Notes: generated by a model not told the origin, from the sequence alone. Positions 46,413-55,506 are shown, counted from the stretch's first letter. The stretch is DNA of 64,000 nucleotides from Spartobacteria bacterium (GCA_021325495.1 JAJPGZ010000002.1:1-64000); one strand, 5' to 3'. Translations and numbers: made by a program.

Positions 46413-47489
46413 ATGGCAAAACGCATTCTCATTCTCACCGCCGGGTATGGCGAAGGCCACAACAGCGCCGCGCGCGGTGTGCGCGATGGCGTGCGCCGCG
46501 TCGCCCCAGATGCGATTGTCGATCTTCGCGATCTTTTCGCGGAAACCTTCGGGCCGTTTCATCGCGTTGCGCAACGGGCCTATCTCACCGTCGTAAATCG
46601 TTTCCCAAAAGCGTGGGGCGCAGTTTATCGCTGGCTCGACCGCAAAACGAATTACGAAAAAGATTTCGCGCGTTTTGGCCGATTGAAAAAACGGTTCGCG
46701 CAGTTGCTCGCCGACTTCGCGCCGGACACCGTGGTCTCTGTCTTCCCGCCGTATCCGTATTTGCTGGAGCAAATCGCGGGGCCAAAGCGCCCCTTCAAGA
46801 ACATCGCCATCGTCACAGACTCGATCACGGTCAACGCCATCTGGTATCGCTCGCCGGCCGATTACTTTCTTTTGCCTAACGAGCAAAGCGCGGACGTTTT
46901 GCGCCGCGCTGGAATCGACGAAGCAAGAATCAAAGTGTTCGGTTTCCCGGTAAATCCCGTCTTCGCCGATCTCGCGCAAGATCGACAATCACCTTCCGCC
47001 ACAAAGCCGCGCGTGCTTTACATGATTAACATCGCGGCGCTGACGGCGATTGAAACCGTTCGCCGGTTAATCGAGTTGGACATTCATCTCACCGTCACGG
47101 TTGGGCGCTCCGCAAAACTCGGCGAGGCGATCACTAAAATTTCCGACAAGATCGACATCGTCGGCTGGACCGATCAACTCCCGCGCATGATGAGCGAAAG
47201 TCATTTGCTCATCGGCAAGGCCGGCGGCGCTACCACGCAGGAAACGATCGCGGCGAAATGTCCGATGATTATCAATCACGTCGTCTCCGGTCAGGAAGAG
47301 GGAAACGCACGATTGATTGTTGAAACGAATTCCGGCGCGATCGCGCTTACGCCCGAAGATGTCGCGGCGAAAGTGCAAGGCGCATTCGCGAATGATGCCG
47401 CGCAATGGCGCGAATGGGTTGCCAACATCTCGCGCTTAAGCCGGCCGCGCGCCGCGCACGATATCGCCGAATTCCTCTTGTCGCTGTAG
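46413..47489 (+). CDS. MGDG-synthase-like glycosyltransferase (GT28)
   Basis: This 358-residue protein has the N-terminal pattern ILILTAGYGEGHNSAARG of monogalactosyl- or glucosyl-diacylglycerol synthases and the C-terminal sugar-nucleotide segment KAGGATTQETIAAKCPMI, followed by GQEEGNA. It would transfer a sugar from UDP-sugar to diacylglycerol at the inner membrane. The last 54 bp overlap the convergent nagA gene tail to tail. Confidence 0.88.
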   Translation: MAKRILILTAGYGEGHNSAARGVRDGVRRVAPDAIVDLRDLFAETFGPFHRVAQRAYLTVVNRFPKAWGAVYRWLDRKTNYEKDFARFGRLKKRFAQLLADFAPDTVVSVFPPYPYLLEQIAGPKRPFKNIAIVTDSITVNAIWYRSPADYFLLPNEQSADVLRRAGIDEARIKVFGFPVNPVFADLAQDRQSPSATKPRVLYMINIAALTAIETVRRLIELDIHLTVTVGRSAKLGEAITKISDKIDIVGWTDQLPRMMSESHLLIGKAGGATTQETIAAKCPMIINHVVSGQEEGNARLIVETNSGAIALTPEDVAAKVQGAFANDAAQWREWVANISRLSRPRAAHDIAEFLLSL

Positions 47490-48632
47490 AGAAAAAACTT
47501 CCGCGCCGCCGACGAATGTCTTCACCACTTCAAGCTCGGCCGACATGACTACAAAATCGGCATCGCCGCCGATTTTGAATTGACCCTTTGTCGTTAGGCC
47601 GGCGGCGTATGCGGGCGTGTCCGTCGCCATCGCGACGGCTTCGGGCAAGGGCACGCCGACTTTTGTCACCATCGTGCGCACGAGATCGATCATGCGTGCG
47701 GCACTGCCGGCAAGCGCAGAGTGGTCTGCCAGCAAACAAACGCCGTCCTCGACCATGCATTTGGTCCCGTAAAGTGAAAATGTCGATCCGTTAGGCAAAC
47801 CCGCGCCGGCGGTCGCGTCGGTCACGAGACAAATTCCGCGTGCGCCTTTCGCGCGATACAACATCTTCATCAACGTCGGCGATACGTGATGACCGTCGGC
47901 GATGAGTTCGCAAATAATCCCCGGCTCACTCATCGCGAACTCAAGCAGACCGGCGACGCGATCGCGCTTGCGCCGGCGCGTCGTCGACATGCAGTTGAAT
48001 GTGTGCGTGACGCTGCGCATGCCGAGCTCGAACGCCGCGCGCGCGTCTTCCTCCCACGCGTCGCTGTGTCCGCCGGAAACGTCGATGTCGATCTTGCGCA
48101 GGGCTTCGATGAATTGCAGCGCGCCCGGCAGCTCCGGCGCGAGCGTTACGCGCTTAATCACATCGCCATGCTCGAGTAACGGCGCATACATTTTCGGCGT
48201 CGGTTTGCGCATCAAGGTGACGCGTTGCGCGCCCGGTTTCGTTTTCGAAATGAACGGACCTTCAACATGAACGCCGGCAATTTGTTTGAGCGAAGATCGA
48301 CATCTTCGCACTTCGTTTATGACGGCGAGGATTTTCGAGATCGGCGCCGTCGCTGTCGTTAGGCAAAGGGAAGTCGTGCCGCCGCTGGCGTGATATTCGC
48401 AAATGACGCGAAAGGCCTTCTCGCTTGCTTCCATCGTGTCGTGGCCGGCAGCGCCGTGAATGTGCAGATCGACAAAACCGGGCGCGAGATAATCGCCGGC
48501 AAGATCGACAATGCGTTCTCCCGGTTGATCGGCGCGCGGACGCAGCTCGATGATTTTGCCGTCGCGCACGACGACATCGAGCCCCTCGCGGATGCCGTCC
48601 GGGAAAATGCAGCGCGCGTTGCGCAGGATCAT
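47436..48632 (-). CDS. nagA: N-acetylglucosamine-6-phosphate deacetylase NagA
   Basis: The ATG at 48632 gives 398 residues beginning MILRNARCIFPDG. Metal and substrate landmarks are DLHIHGAAGHDTME, HVEGPFIS, GGHSDAWEEDARAAFELGMRSVTHTFNCM and LVTDATAGAG. It deacetylates GlcNAc-6-phosphate in amino-sugar recycling and complements the kinase-MurQ fusion at 21.9 kb. Its 3' end overlaps the convergent glycosyltransferase, and it is divergent from the flavoprotein gene 52 bp away. Confidence 0.93.
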   Translation of the reverse strand: MILRNARCIFPDGIREGLDVVVRDGKIIELRPRADQPGERIVDLAGDYLAPGFVDLHIHGAAGHDTMEASEKAFRVICEYHASGGTTSLCLTTATAPISKILAVINEVRRCRSSLKQIAGVHVEGPFISKTKPGAQRVTLMRKPTPKMYAPLLEHGDVIKRVTLAPELPGALQFIEALRKIDIDVSGGHSDAWEEDARAAFELGMRSVTHTFNCMSTTRRRKRDRVAGLLEFAMSEPGIICELIADGHHVSPTLMKMLYRAKGARGICLVTDATAGAGLPNGSTFSLYGTKCMVEDGVCLLADHSALAGSAARMIDLVRTMVTKVGVPLPEAVAMATDTPAYAAGLTTKGQFKIGGDADFVVMSAELEVVKTFVGGAEVFSLQRQEEFGDIVRGARPA

Positions 48633-48684
48633 GGCGCTATGATGATTGCGTTTCGCGGGGCGAAAGTCCATTTTCTCGAACGCG

Positions 48685-50298
48685 ATGGAAACGGCGAATT
48701 ACGACGTGGTCATCATCGGGGGCGCATTTGCGGGGGCCGTCACGGGGATTTTGATCAAGCGCAAGAACCCGAACGCGCGCGTGCTCATCATCGAGAAGAA
48801 CGCCGAGTTCGATCGCAAAGTCGGCGAATCGACGACCGAAGTGAGCAGTTGTTTCATGACGCGCATTCTCGGCATCGCGAATTATCTCGGGCACGAACAA
48901 CTGGCGAAACAGGGATTGCGCATGTGGTTTTGCAATTCGCCGGAGCAACGCTTCGACGACTGCGTCGAGATCGGGCCGCGTTATTCGGCGCGCGTGCAAA
49001 CGTTTCAGGTGGATCGGGCGAAGCTCGATTCGCATTTGTTAGACTTGGCGGTGAAAGGCGGGTGCGATTTGTGGCGGCCGGCGAAAGTGACGCGAGTTGA
49101 ACTCGACGGCGCGAACGGGCAAACCGTGAATGCGATTGTCGATCTTGCGCAATCTTCTGTGGCGGCAGGCGTCTCGCCTGCGAATCAAACCGATGCAGCC
49201 GGGGCGGCTGCCACCACAGCGACAACAGTGCGCGCGCGCTGGCTGGTGGATGCGACTGGACGCGCCACTCTGCTCGCGCGCAAACTCGGCGTGCTCCGGC
49301 CTAACGAGGAGCACCCGATCAATTCGGTCTGGGCGCGATTCACCGGCGTGAAAGATTGGGACAGTTACGATTGGCGCGAGAAAGCGCGCGATTACATGGA
49401 TGCATGTCGGACGGCGCGCTCGTGGGCCACGAACCATCTCATGGGTCACGGCTGGTGGTGCTGGATCATTCCGCTGCGCGGCGGCGATGTGAGCGCGGGA
49501 ATCGTTTACGACAATCGCATTTTCAAATTACCCGAAGGCGCGAACCTGGCCGAGCGATTGCACGCGCATCTCGTTAGGCATCCGGTTGGCCGCGAAATTT
49601 TTGGCGATGCACGCGCGATCGAAGGCGACGTGCATGCGTTGTCGATGTTGCCGTATCAGAGCGAAACGGTTTGCGGCGACGGCTGGGCCATGGTCGGAGA
49701 CGCGGCCGGTTTTATTGATCCGCTTTACAGCCCGGGCCTCGATTTTTGTTCTTACACCGGGAATTACGTCGCCGATTTCGTCGCGCGTAGCATCGCGGGC
49801 GAAAATGTGAGCGAAGCGGTGCGCGAATATCGTGACCAATATCCGGTGATGTATCGCGCGTGGTTCGAGACGCTCTACAAGGACAAATATTTTTACATGG
49901 GCGACGCGGAGTTAATGTCGGCCGCGCTTCTGCTCGACGTCGCGTCGTATTATTTCGGACTCGTCATTCCCGCTTACATGGATCCGGAGAAGGCGTTTCT
50001 GGAATTGCCGTTTCGCGGAACGCCGGGACGAATCGCCGCCAGCATCATCAAATTTTACAATCAGCGACTCGTTAGGCTGGCGAAACGCCGGCTGGCAGCG
50101 GGCGAATTTGGCAAACGCAACGCCGGCTGGCGCGAGCTTTATGATGGGTTCGTCCCCGATTTTCGCGTGACGAAACTACTGCGAAAGGGATTATGGCGTT
50201 GGTGGAAAGCGGAATTGACCAACCTGCGACTCATGTTCGCTTCGTCTCCGGCGACGCCGGCGAAAGAAGCGGCCTCGATCGCGCCGGCCGAAGCGTAA
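48685..50298 (+). CDS. FAD-dependent monooxygenase/halogenase-like protein
   Basis: The ATG at 48685 gives 537 residues. An FAD-binding start (DVVIIGGAFAGAVTGI) is followed by GESTTE, a WWCWIIP segment that fits the WxWxIP motif of flavin-dependent halogenases, and GDAAGFIDPLYSPGLD. Related proteins include halogenases and polyketide or prenyl oxidoreductases, so halogenation is only a possibility. Residues about 158-180 (SSVAAGVSPAN and following) are encoded by a complete REPIN-like element, apparently tolerated in a surface loop. Confidence 0.82.
   Translation: METANYDVVIIGGAFAGAVTGILIKRKNPNARVLIIEKNAEFDRKVGESTTEVSSCFMTRILGIANYLGHEQLAKQGLRMWFCNSPEQRFDDCVEIGPRYSARVQTFQVDRAKLDSHLLDLAVKGGCDLWRPAKVTRVELDGANGQTVNAIVDLAQSSVAAGVSPANQTDAAGAAATTATTVRARWLVDATGRATLLARKLGVLRPNEEHPINSVWARFTGVKDWDSYDWREKARDYMDACRTARSWATNHLMGHGWWCWIIPLRGGDVSAGIVYDNRIFKLPEGANLAERLHAHLVRHPVGREIFGDARAIEGDVHALSMLPYQSETVCGDGWAMVGDAAGFIDPLYSPGLDFCSYTGNYVADFVARSIAGENVSEAVREYRDQYPVMYRAWFETLYKDKYFYMGDAELMSAALLLDVASYYFGLVIPAYMDPEKAFLELPFRGTPGRIAASIIKFYNQRLVRLAKRRLAAGEFGKRNAGWRELYDGFVPDFRVTKLLRKGLWRWWKAELTNLRLMFASSPATPAKEAASIAPAEA
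49157..49219. repeat. REPIN-like element in frame inside the flavoprotein gene
   Basis: This 63-bp unit is bounded by CTGTGGCGGCAG and CTGCCACCACAG (terminal inverted repeats). It holds two palindromes, GCAGGCGtctCGCCTGC (49165-49181) and GCAGCCggggCGGCTGC (49195-49211), the same plan as the unit at 53697 but in reverse order. It starts about 10 bp after an AAGATCGACA copy. Confidence 0.75.
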
Positions 50299-51179
50299 CT
50301 GGCAGGTTCGCGGTCCACGGAATCTTCTGGCGGCGAGTTGTCGATCTTGCGGTACGCCGGTTGCCGTCACCGTTGCATCGATGGTTGATCTGGCTCGGCG
50401 CGCTTGTTTTCTTTTTCGCCGCCGCGCCCGCGCGCAAAGCATTGCTTCGAAACCTCCGCGTCGTTTTGCCAGGATCGCCGCGCGTCAGGAATTATCTGCG
50501 CGTCATTCGCGTGTTCGCGAATTTCGGTTGGTCACTGACTGATGCGGCTGTTTATCGAATTCGCAAAAAGCGATTTCGTTACCTGCTCGAGAACGAAAAT
50601 ATCTTGCACGAACTGGCGGCGCGCAAAGGCGCGATCGTGCTCACCGCGCACATGGGAAATTACGACCTCGGCGCGGCGCTCTTCGCGCAGAAGTTCGACC
50701 GGCACATTCGGATGGTGCGCGCGCCCGAGCCGGACGCGCTTGCGGCCCAACATGTCGATCTTGCATTGAAGCAATCGACCGCCGGCGCGGTCAAAGTCGG
50801 CTACAGCAGCGACGGTGCGGCGCTCGCGTTCGATCTCCTGAGCGCGTTACGCAATGGCGAGATCATTTCGATTCAAGGCGATCGCGTCGTCGGCGAAGTT
50901 GCGCGCGCGCCGATAAAATTTTTCGCACGCGAAGTGTTTTTGCCTAACGGACCCTTCGTATTGTCACTCGTCGCAGAAACGCCGATCTATCCGCTCTTCA
51001 TTGTGCGCATCGGGTATCGCAAATACAAAATCATCGCCCGCGAGCCGATCGTTTGCGGACGAAATGGAAATTCGCGCGAGGAAAATATCGCCGCGGCCAT
51101 GCAACAGTGGTCGCGCACTTTGGAAGGAATCGTGCGCGAATATTGGCCGCAATGGTTCGCCTTTACGGCGATGTTTTGA
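50193..51179 (+). CDS. LpxL/HtrB-like lysophospholipid acyltransferase
   Basis: This 328-residue protein has the HX4D catalytic motif (HMGNYD), then IQGDRVVGE and a C-terminal EYWPQWFAF segment typical of Kdo2-lipid A acyltransferase relatives. A membrane segment lies around residues 65-83. The only ATG is at 50193, inside the previous gene, which makes a 106-bp overlap; a start by a rare codon nearer 50300 is possible. It may acylate lipid A or another lipid. Confidence 0.75.
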   Translation: MALVESGIDQPATHVRFVSGDAGERSGLDRAGRSVTGRFAVHGIFWRRVVDLAVRRLPSPLHRWLIWLGALVFFFAAAPARKALLRNLRVVLPGSPRVRNYLRVIRVFANFGWSLTDAAVYRIRKKRFRYLLENENILHELAARKGAIVLTAHMGNYDLGAALFAQKFDRHIRMVRAPEPDALAAQHVDLALKQSTAGAVKVGYSSDGAALAFDLLSALRNGEIISIQGDRVVGEVARAPIKFFAREVFLPNGPFVLSLVAETPIYPLFIVRIGYRKYKIIAREPIVCGRNGNSREENIAAAMQQWSRTLEGIVREYWPQWFAFTAMF

Positions 51180-52268
51180 TCAGACCGGATTGAGCAGACT
51201 CAGATACCAGCGCACAAATTGCTCGCCGAAAAACATCCACGCGAGCGCGCCGAACGCGAGGTACGGACCAAATGGCAATTTCGCGGACCAGACGCGGCGG
51301 TTCATGATCATGGTCGTTAGGCCAACAAGCGAACCGGCGAGCGAACCGGCGAAGATCGAAAACAAAACGGCGCGCCAGCCGAGGAACGCGCCGATGCAGG
51401 CGAGAAATTTCAGATCGCCGCGACCCATGGCTTCGCGCGGAATGATGAGCTCGCGCGCGGTGCCGGAAATTTCGGTGACGTGATCGAGCTCGAAGGTGCG
51501 GCCTTCGACCGTGACGCGATTGTAGTGAAACTCGAGCGTGACTTTGTTGTGAATGTCGTTGTCGATCTTCGCGTCATCGCACTCGAGCAGCAGCCGGTCG
51601 CTCTCGCGCGCGAAATGGTCGCTCCACAGACTTTGCTCAGGCCCCACTGAAAACTCGGCGTCGTCGCCGTGACGTTTCCAGGTGAACGGCGTCGCGCCGT
51701 CCAGCTTCACGCGCTTTTTTCCGAACGCGATCTTTCCGGCTTCGAGCACGAACAAGAGCGCGAGATAACCAAGCGCCGCGGCCAGCGCCGATTTAACGAA
51801 CGCGGCGAGTCGCGTGTCGGCATATTGCAATTGCGGAACTAAAACGCTCGCGATGATTCCGGCGATCGTTCCGCCAATTGTGATTTGATCCGGAATGATG
51901 AAGTGCTCGAGGTCGATGAATGTGCCGACAAGGAGAAGCGAAATGAAAAACCAATAGGCCATGGCCATTTGCGGCGGGAATGCGCGCCAGACGGCGAGAA
52001 ACAACAAGCCGGTGAGCAATTCGACGCCGAAATAACGAAAAGAAATTTTCGCGCCGCAATGCGCGCAGCGTCCGCGCAACCAAAGCCAGCTCACGAGCGG
52101 AATGTTTTGATACCAGGGGATCGGGCTCTTGCAGCTCGGACAAAACGAGCGGCGCGGTTTGTTGATCGAGAGATCGAGCGGCAGCCGATAGATGCAGACG
52201 TTTAAAAACGAGCCGATGGCGGCGCCGAGAACGAAGGCGAAGACGTTGAAAAGAATTTCGTAACTCAC
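51180..52268 (-). CDS. pilD: Prepilin peptidase (PilD/GspO) with a soluble insertion
   Basis: This 362-residue membrane protein has the aspartyl protease motifs GTFIDLEHFIIPD and GRGDLKFL, and an N-terminal cytosolic loop with two CXXC pairs (CPSCK, CAHCG). An extra soluble domain of about 90 residues (about 185-275) lies between the two catalytic motifs; ordinary PilD enzymes are about 250-290 residues. It cleaves and N-methylates pseudopilins such as the one at 16.5 kb, serving type II secretion, pili or DNA uptake. Confidence 0.92.
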   Translation of the reverse strand: MSYEILFNVFAFVLGAAIGSFLNVCIYRLPLDLSINKPRRSFCPSCKSPIPWYQNIPLVSWLWLRGRCAHCGAKISFRYFGVELLTGLLFLAVWRAFPPQMAMAYWFFISLLLVGTFIDLEHFIIPDQITIGGTIAGIIASVLVPQLQYADTRLAAFVKSALAAALGYLALLFVLEAGKIAFGKKRVKLDGATPFTWKRHGDDAEFSVGPEQSLWSDHFARESDRLLLECDDAKIDNDIHNKVTLEFHYNRVTVEGRTFELDHVTEISGTARELIIPREAMGRGDLKFLACIGAFLGWRAVLFSIFAGSLAGSLVGLTTMIMNRRVWSAKLPFGPYLAFGALAWMFFGEQFVRWYLSLLNPV

Positions 52269-52278
52269 GGGGCGAACT

Positions 52279-53064
52279 TCACGCAGGAGTAGATGTCGAT
52301 CTTGCGCGACGTTCCATCATCCACGCGATCCAAATGCAGCTTTCGTAGAGCAAACACATGGGCAACGCCAGCGCGACGAGCGTGAGAATGTCGGGCGTCG
52401 GCGTAATGATGGTGGCGAGAACGAAGATCAACACCACCGCGTACGGACGCGTGCGGGTCATGAATTTGAAGGTGACGAGACCGAACTTCACCAGCGCGAG
52501 CACGACCACCGGCAATTCAAATGCAAGTCCGAACGCGAGGGTGAAGCGGGTGGCGAATGAATAATATTGCTGCACCGTCCACGTCGGCGCCCAGCCTAAC
52601 GACTGCGTGTCGTGAAAGAAAAACAGAATTGTTTTCGGCAGCAGCCAAAAATAACAGACGAGCACGCCGAGAAGAAACAAACCGAAGCTGACCGCGATGG
52701 CGGGCAGAAGAAATTGTTTTTCGACCGCGGTCAGCGCCGGCAACACGAACTCGGCGAGAAAATAAAGCAGGATCGGAAAGGAGAGGACGATGCCGGCGTA
52801 AAACGCGAGATGAAACGAAATCATGATCGAATCGGTAATGCCGAGCGCGCGCAAAGCGCCGACTTGCGGATCGATTTGGTGGAGCGGCGCCTGCATGATG
52901 CGCACGAGCTGCGTGCGAAACGCGAAACACAAAATCATCGCCAGAATAAGCGTGATCGCCATCTTCACGATGGTCCAACGCAGATCCTCGAGGTGTTCGA
53001 GAAAGGGCTTTGACGCTTCGCCGTCGGGCGATTCGCGAAACTGAAAAATCTTCTGCAGTGCCAT
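52279..53064 (-). CDS. tatC: Twin-arginine translocase subunit TatC
   Basis: The ATG at 53064 gives 261 residues with six membrane segments. The N-terminal motif FLEHLEDLRWTIVKM and the conserved FELPVVVLALVKFG and ATIITPTPDILTL stretches identify TatC. It receives Tat substrates, among which ActB here is a clear candidate. It follows the NUDIX gene after 14 bp that contain a chimeric motif (GTTAGATCGACAA). Confidence 0.93.
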   Translation of the reverse strand: MALQKIFQFRESPDGEASKPFLEHLEDLRWTIVKMAITLILAMILCFAFRTQLVRIMQAPLHQIDPQVGALRALGITDSIMISFHLAFYAGIVLSFPILLYFLAEFVLPALTAVEKQFLLPAIAVSFGLFLLGVLVCYFWLLPKTILFFFHDTQSLGWAPTWTVQQYYSFATRFTLAFGLAFELPVVVLALVKFGLVTFKFMTRTRPYAVVLIFVLATIITPTPDILTLVALALPMCLLYESCIWIAWMMERRARSTSTPA

Positions 53065-53078
53065 CGTTAGATCGACAA

Positions 53079-53690
53079 TTACCTTTGCGCCGCGAACGAA
53101 AACAAACCGCGCCCGGCCATGCGCGCACAAATACTGAGCGTGTTCGCGTCGCGAATTTCGTTTCGAGCAATCATCGTGCTCAACTCCTCCGCGCTAAACG
53201 CGCGCACCTCGAGAATACCTTCGCCTTCCTCGCGTTTGTGTTCTTTTGCCGGCGCGACTGGCCGCGCGAGAAACAAATAACAATGTTCGTCCGTCAAGCC
53301 GGGCGAGGTGAAAAAATGCCCTAACGGAATCATTTCGCCGCCGGCCGCGAGATCGTATCCGGTCTCTTCGTGCAATTCGCGCAAGGCGACAGCTTGAATC
53401 TCTTTTTCGTCAGGCTCGGATTGGTCGTCGATTTGTCCGGCGGGCATCGACCAGATCGTTGCCAGAATCGGGACGCGCTCTTCTTTGATCAGCAAAAATT
53501 TTCCATCGCGCGTCATCGGTGCGATCACGACCGCGGCTTTGCGGTGCACAATTGTCCAGGGCCGCGGTTCGGAACGCGCCGGCGATTTCACCGACGCAGT
53601 TGCGACCGCGAGATGATCGTTCGCAAACTCGGTCTTTGACGAGGTGATCTGCCAGCCATCTTCTTCGCGCAGCAAATTTGTGAATCGCAC
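53079..53690 (-). CDS. NUDIX hydrolase (ADP-ribose pyrophosphatase-like)
   Basis: The start is taken as the GTG at 53690, giving 203 residues; no ATG lies between the REP-like element and the conserved domain. The NUDIX box is visible as AGQIDDQSEPDEKEIQAVALRELHEETGYD, with REL-EE-TG as its core. Flanking sequence (PWTIVHRKAAVVIAPMTRDG and IKEERVPILATIWSMPAGQ) fits the ADP-ribose/sugar-nucleotide group. The start lies 7 bp from a REPIN-like element that separates it from argH. Confidence 0.82.
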   Translation of the reverse strand: MRFTNLLREEDGWQITSSKTEFANDHLAVATASVKSPARSEPRPWTIVHRKAAVVIAPMTRDGKFLLIKEERVPILATIWSMPAGQIDDQSEPDEKEIQAVALRELHEETGYDLAAGGEMIPLGHFFTSPGLTDEHCYLFLARPVAPAKEHKREEGEGILEVRAFSAEELSTMIARNEIRDANTLSICARMAGRGLFSFAAQR

Positions 53691-53696
53691 GCGGGA

Positions 53697-53760
53697 CTGT
53701 AGCGGCAGCCGTGTCGGCTGCAAAACGATGTGGACGCAGGCGACACGCCTGCTGCTACAG
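53697..53760. repeat. REPIN-like element between argH and the NUDIX gene
   Basis: This 64-bp unit is bounded by CTGTAGCGGCAG and CTGCTGCTACAG. It holds two palindromes, GCAGCCGtgtCGGCTGC (53705-53721) and GCAGGCGacaCGCCTGC (53737-53753). The right end supplies the last Leu codon and TAG stop of argH. Confidence 0.78.
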
Positions 53761-55119
53761 AAGAATTTTTCGCCAGTGTTCGAGACGCGCGGCGACGTTT
53801 TGCGGAGAGGGCGAGCCGACGGCGATGCGTTTTTCGAGCGAGCGACGCACGTTGAAGACCTGCGCAAGATCGACATCGAAATGTGGAGAGATCTCCTGCA
53901 TTTGCAGCGGCGAAACATTGTCGAGCGAGACATTCAACTCGGCCGCGCGCCTAACGAGCCGTCCGACAAGCGCGTGCGCTTCGCGAAACGCCACGCCTTT
54001 GCGCACGAGATACTCGGCCACGTCAGTCGCGAGCAACAACGGATCGCGCGCGGCCGATTCCATTCGCTCGCGATTAATTTTTATTTCCGGCAACATCGCG
54101 CTCCAGACATCGAGCGCGAGCTCGACCGTATCGACCGAATCGAAGAGCGCTTCCTTGTCTTCCTGCAAATCGCGATTGTAGGTCGAAGGCAATCCTTTGA
54201 GCGTGGTCAAGATCGACATGAGATTTCCGTAAAGGCGCCCGGTCTTGCCGCGGGTGAGCTCAGCCATGTCGGGATTTTTCTTTTGCGGCATCAAACTCGA
54301 GCCGGTGGAAAATGCGTCGCTGAATTCGACGAAGCCGAATTCGCTCGTGCTCCACAAAATGAAATCTTCGCTTAGACGCGAGAGATGCATTCCGATGAGG
54401 GCGAGATCGAAAAGAAATTCGGCGGCGAAATCGCGGTCGCTCACGGCGTCGAGACTGTTTTCGCTCACGCTGGCGAAACCGAGCTCGCGCGCGAGTAGTT
54501 GTCGATCTAGCGGGATGGTCGATCCGGCGAGCGCGCCGGAACCAAGCGGTAAAACGTCAGTGCGTTTCAAGCAATCGCGCAATCGATCGACGTCGCGCGC
54601 AAACGCTTCGACCTGGCCTAACAAATAGTGCGCAAAATAAACCGGCTGCGCCCGCTGCAAATGCGTGTAGCCCGGCATGACAAGATCGACATGTTGGTTT
54701 GCGACGCCGAGGAATGCGCGTTGCAGTTGCTTTAAGCGGGTCGTGATTTCTCCGATGTGATCTTTGACGTAGAGCCGCAGATCGAGCGCGACCTGATCGT
54801 TGCGGCTGCGCGCAGTGTGCAACTTCGCGCCGGCCTCGCCGATTTTTTTTGTAAGCGCCGCTTCGATATTCATGTGCACATCTTCGAGCGCGGCGTCCCA
54901 CTGAAATTTTCCCGAATCGATTTCGTTTTGGATTTCGCGAAGGCCATTGTCGATCTTGTCGCGTTCGTCGGCGGAAATAATTTTCGCGGCGGCGAGGGCG
55001 GTGGCGTGCGCGCGTGAACCGATGATGTCGTAGCGCGCGAGCCGACGATCGAATTCGACCGACGCGCTGAAACGTCGCGCGAGATCGGCCGCGGGTTGGT
55101 CAAATCTTCCTTCTCTCAT
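53755..55119 (-). CDS. argH: Argininosuccinate lyase ArgH
   Basis: This 454-residue enzyme has the fumarase/aspartase superfamily signature GSSLMPQKKNP and the ArgH landmarks LEDVHMNIE, HTARSRNDQV and MPGYTHLQRAQP. It splits argininosuccinate into arginine and fumarate. Its stop codon lies inside a REPIN-like element, so the natural C-terminus may have been changed when the element arrived. It overlaps folB by four bases. Confidence 0.95.
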   Translation of the reverse strand: MREGRFDQPAADLARRFSASVEFDRRLARYDIIGSRAHATALAAAKIISADERDKIDNGLREIQNEIDSGKFQWDAALEDVHMNIEAALTKKIGEAGAKLHTARSRNDQVALDLRLYVKDHIGEITTRLKQLQRAFLGVANQHVDLVMPGYTHLQRAQPVYFAHYLLGQVEAFARDVDRLRDCLKRTDVLPLGSGALAGSTIPLDRQLLARELGFASVSENSLDAVSDRDFAAEFLFDLALIGMHLSRLSEDFILWSTSEFGFVEFSDAFSTGSSLMPQKKNPDMAELTRGKTGRLYGNLMSILTTLKGLPSTYNRDLQEDKEALFDSVDTVELALDVWSAMLPEIKINRERMESAARDPLLLATDVAEYLVRKGVAFREAHALVGRLVRRAAELNVSLDNVSPLQMQEISPHFDVDLAQVFNVRRSLEKRIAVGSPSPQNVAARLEHWRKILL

Positions 55120-55472
55120 GATTTGGCTTCACGCGAGAGCGCGACGGAAACGTATTGCGTATCGGGAACGACGAACTTGCGGAGTTCGATGTCGATCTTG
55201 CGAAGCGGAAAATTTTCGAGCAGATGCGCGGCGAGATTCGCGGCCAGGGTCTCGATGAGTTTGGGCGACTGCGCGCGAACAAAATCGCGAACCGCCGCGC
55301 AAAGCGCGGAGTAGTTGAGCGTGCGTTGGATGTCGTCATTCATCTCTTCAAAATTTTCCCGCGGGCAGGCGGTGAGATTGAACACGAGCCGCTGCGGTTT
55401 TGACCGCTCGTTTTCGGTCACGCCGACATGGCCGAAGACTTCGAGTTGTTCGACGTGAATGAGATCGCTCAT
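55116..55472 (-). CDS. folB: Dihydroneopterin aldolase FolB
   Basis: The ATG at 55472 gives 118 residues: LIHVEQLEVFGHVGVTENERSKPQRLVFNL, then a helix with NYSALCAAVRDFV and SPKLIETLAANLAAHLL, and a C-terminal strand. This is the FolB fold and motif order. It acts in folate synthesis. The start was placed here because the upstream open frame only crosses the neighbouring peptidase gene. Confidence 0.9.
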   Translation of the reverse strand: MSDLIHVEQLEVFGHVGVTENERSKPQRLVFNLTACPRENFEEMNDDIQRTLNYSALCAAVRDFVRAQSPKLIETLAANLAAHLLENFPLRKIDIELRKFVVPDTQYVSVALSREAKS

Positions 55473-55506
55473 CGGCGGATGCAAAATCGGAATGGGCAAA
55501 GGAAGG

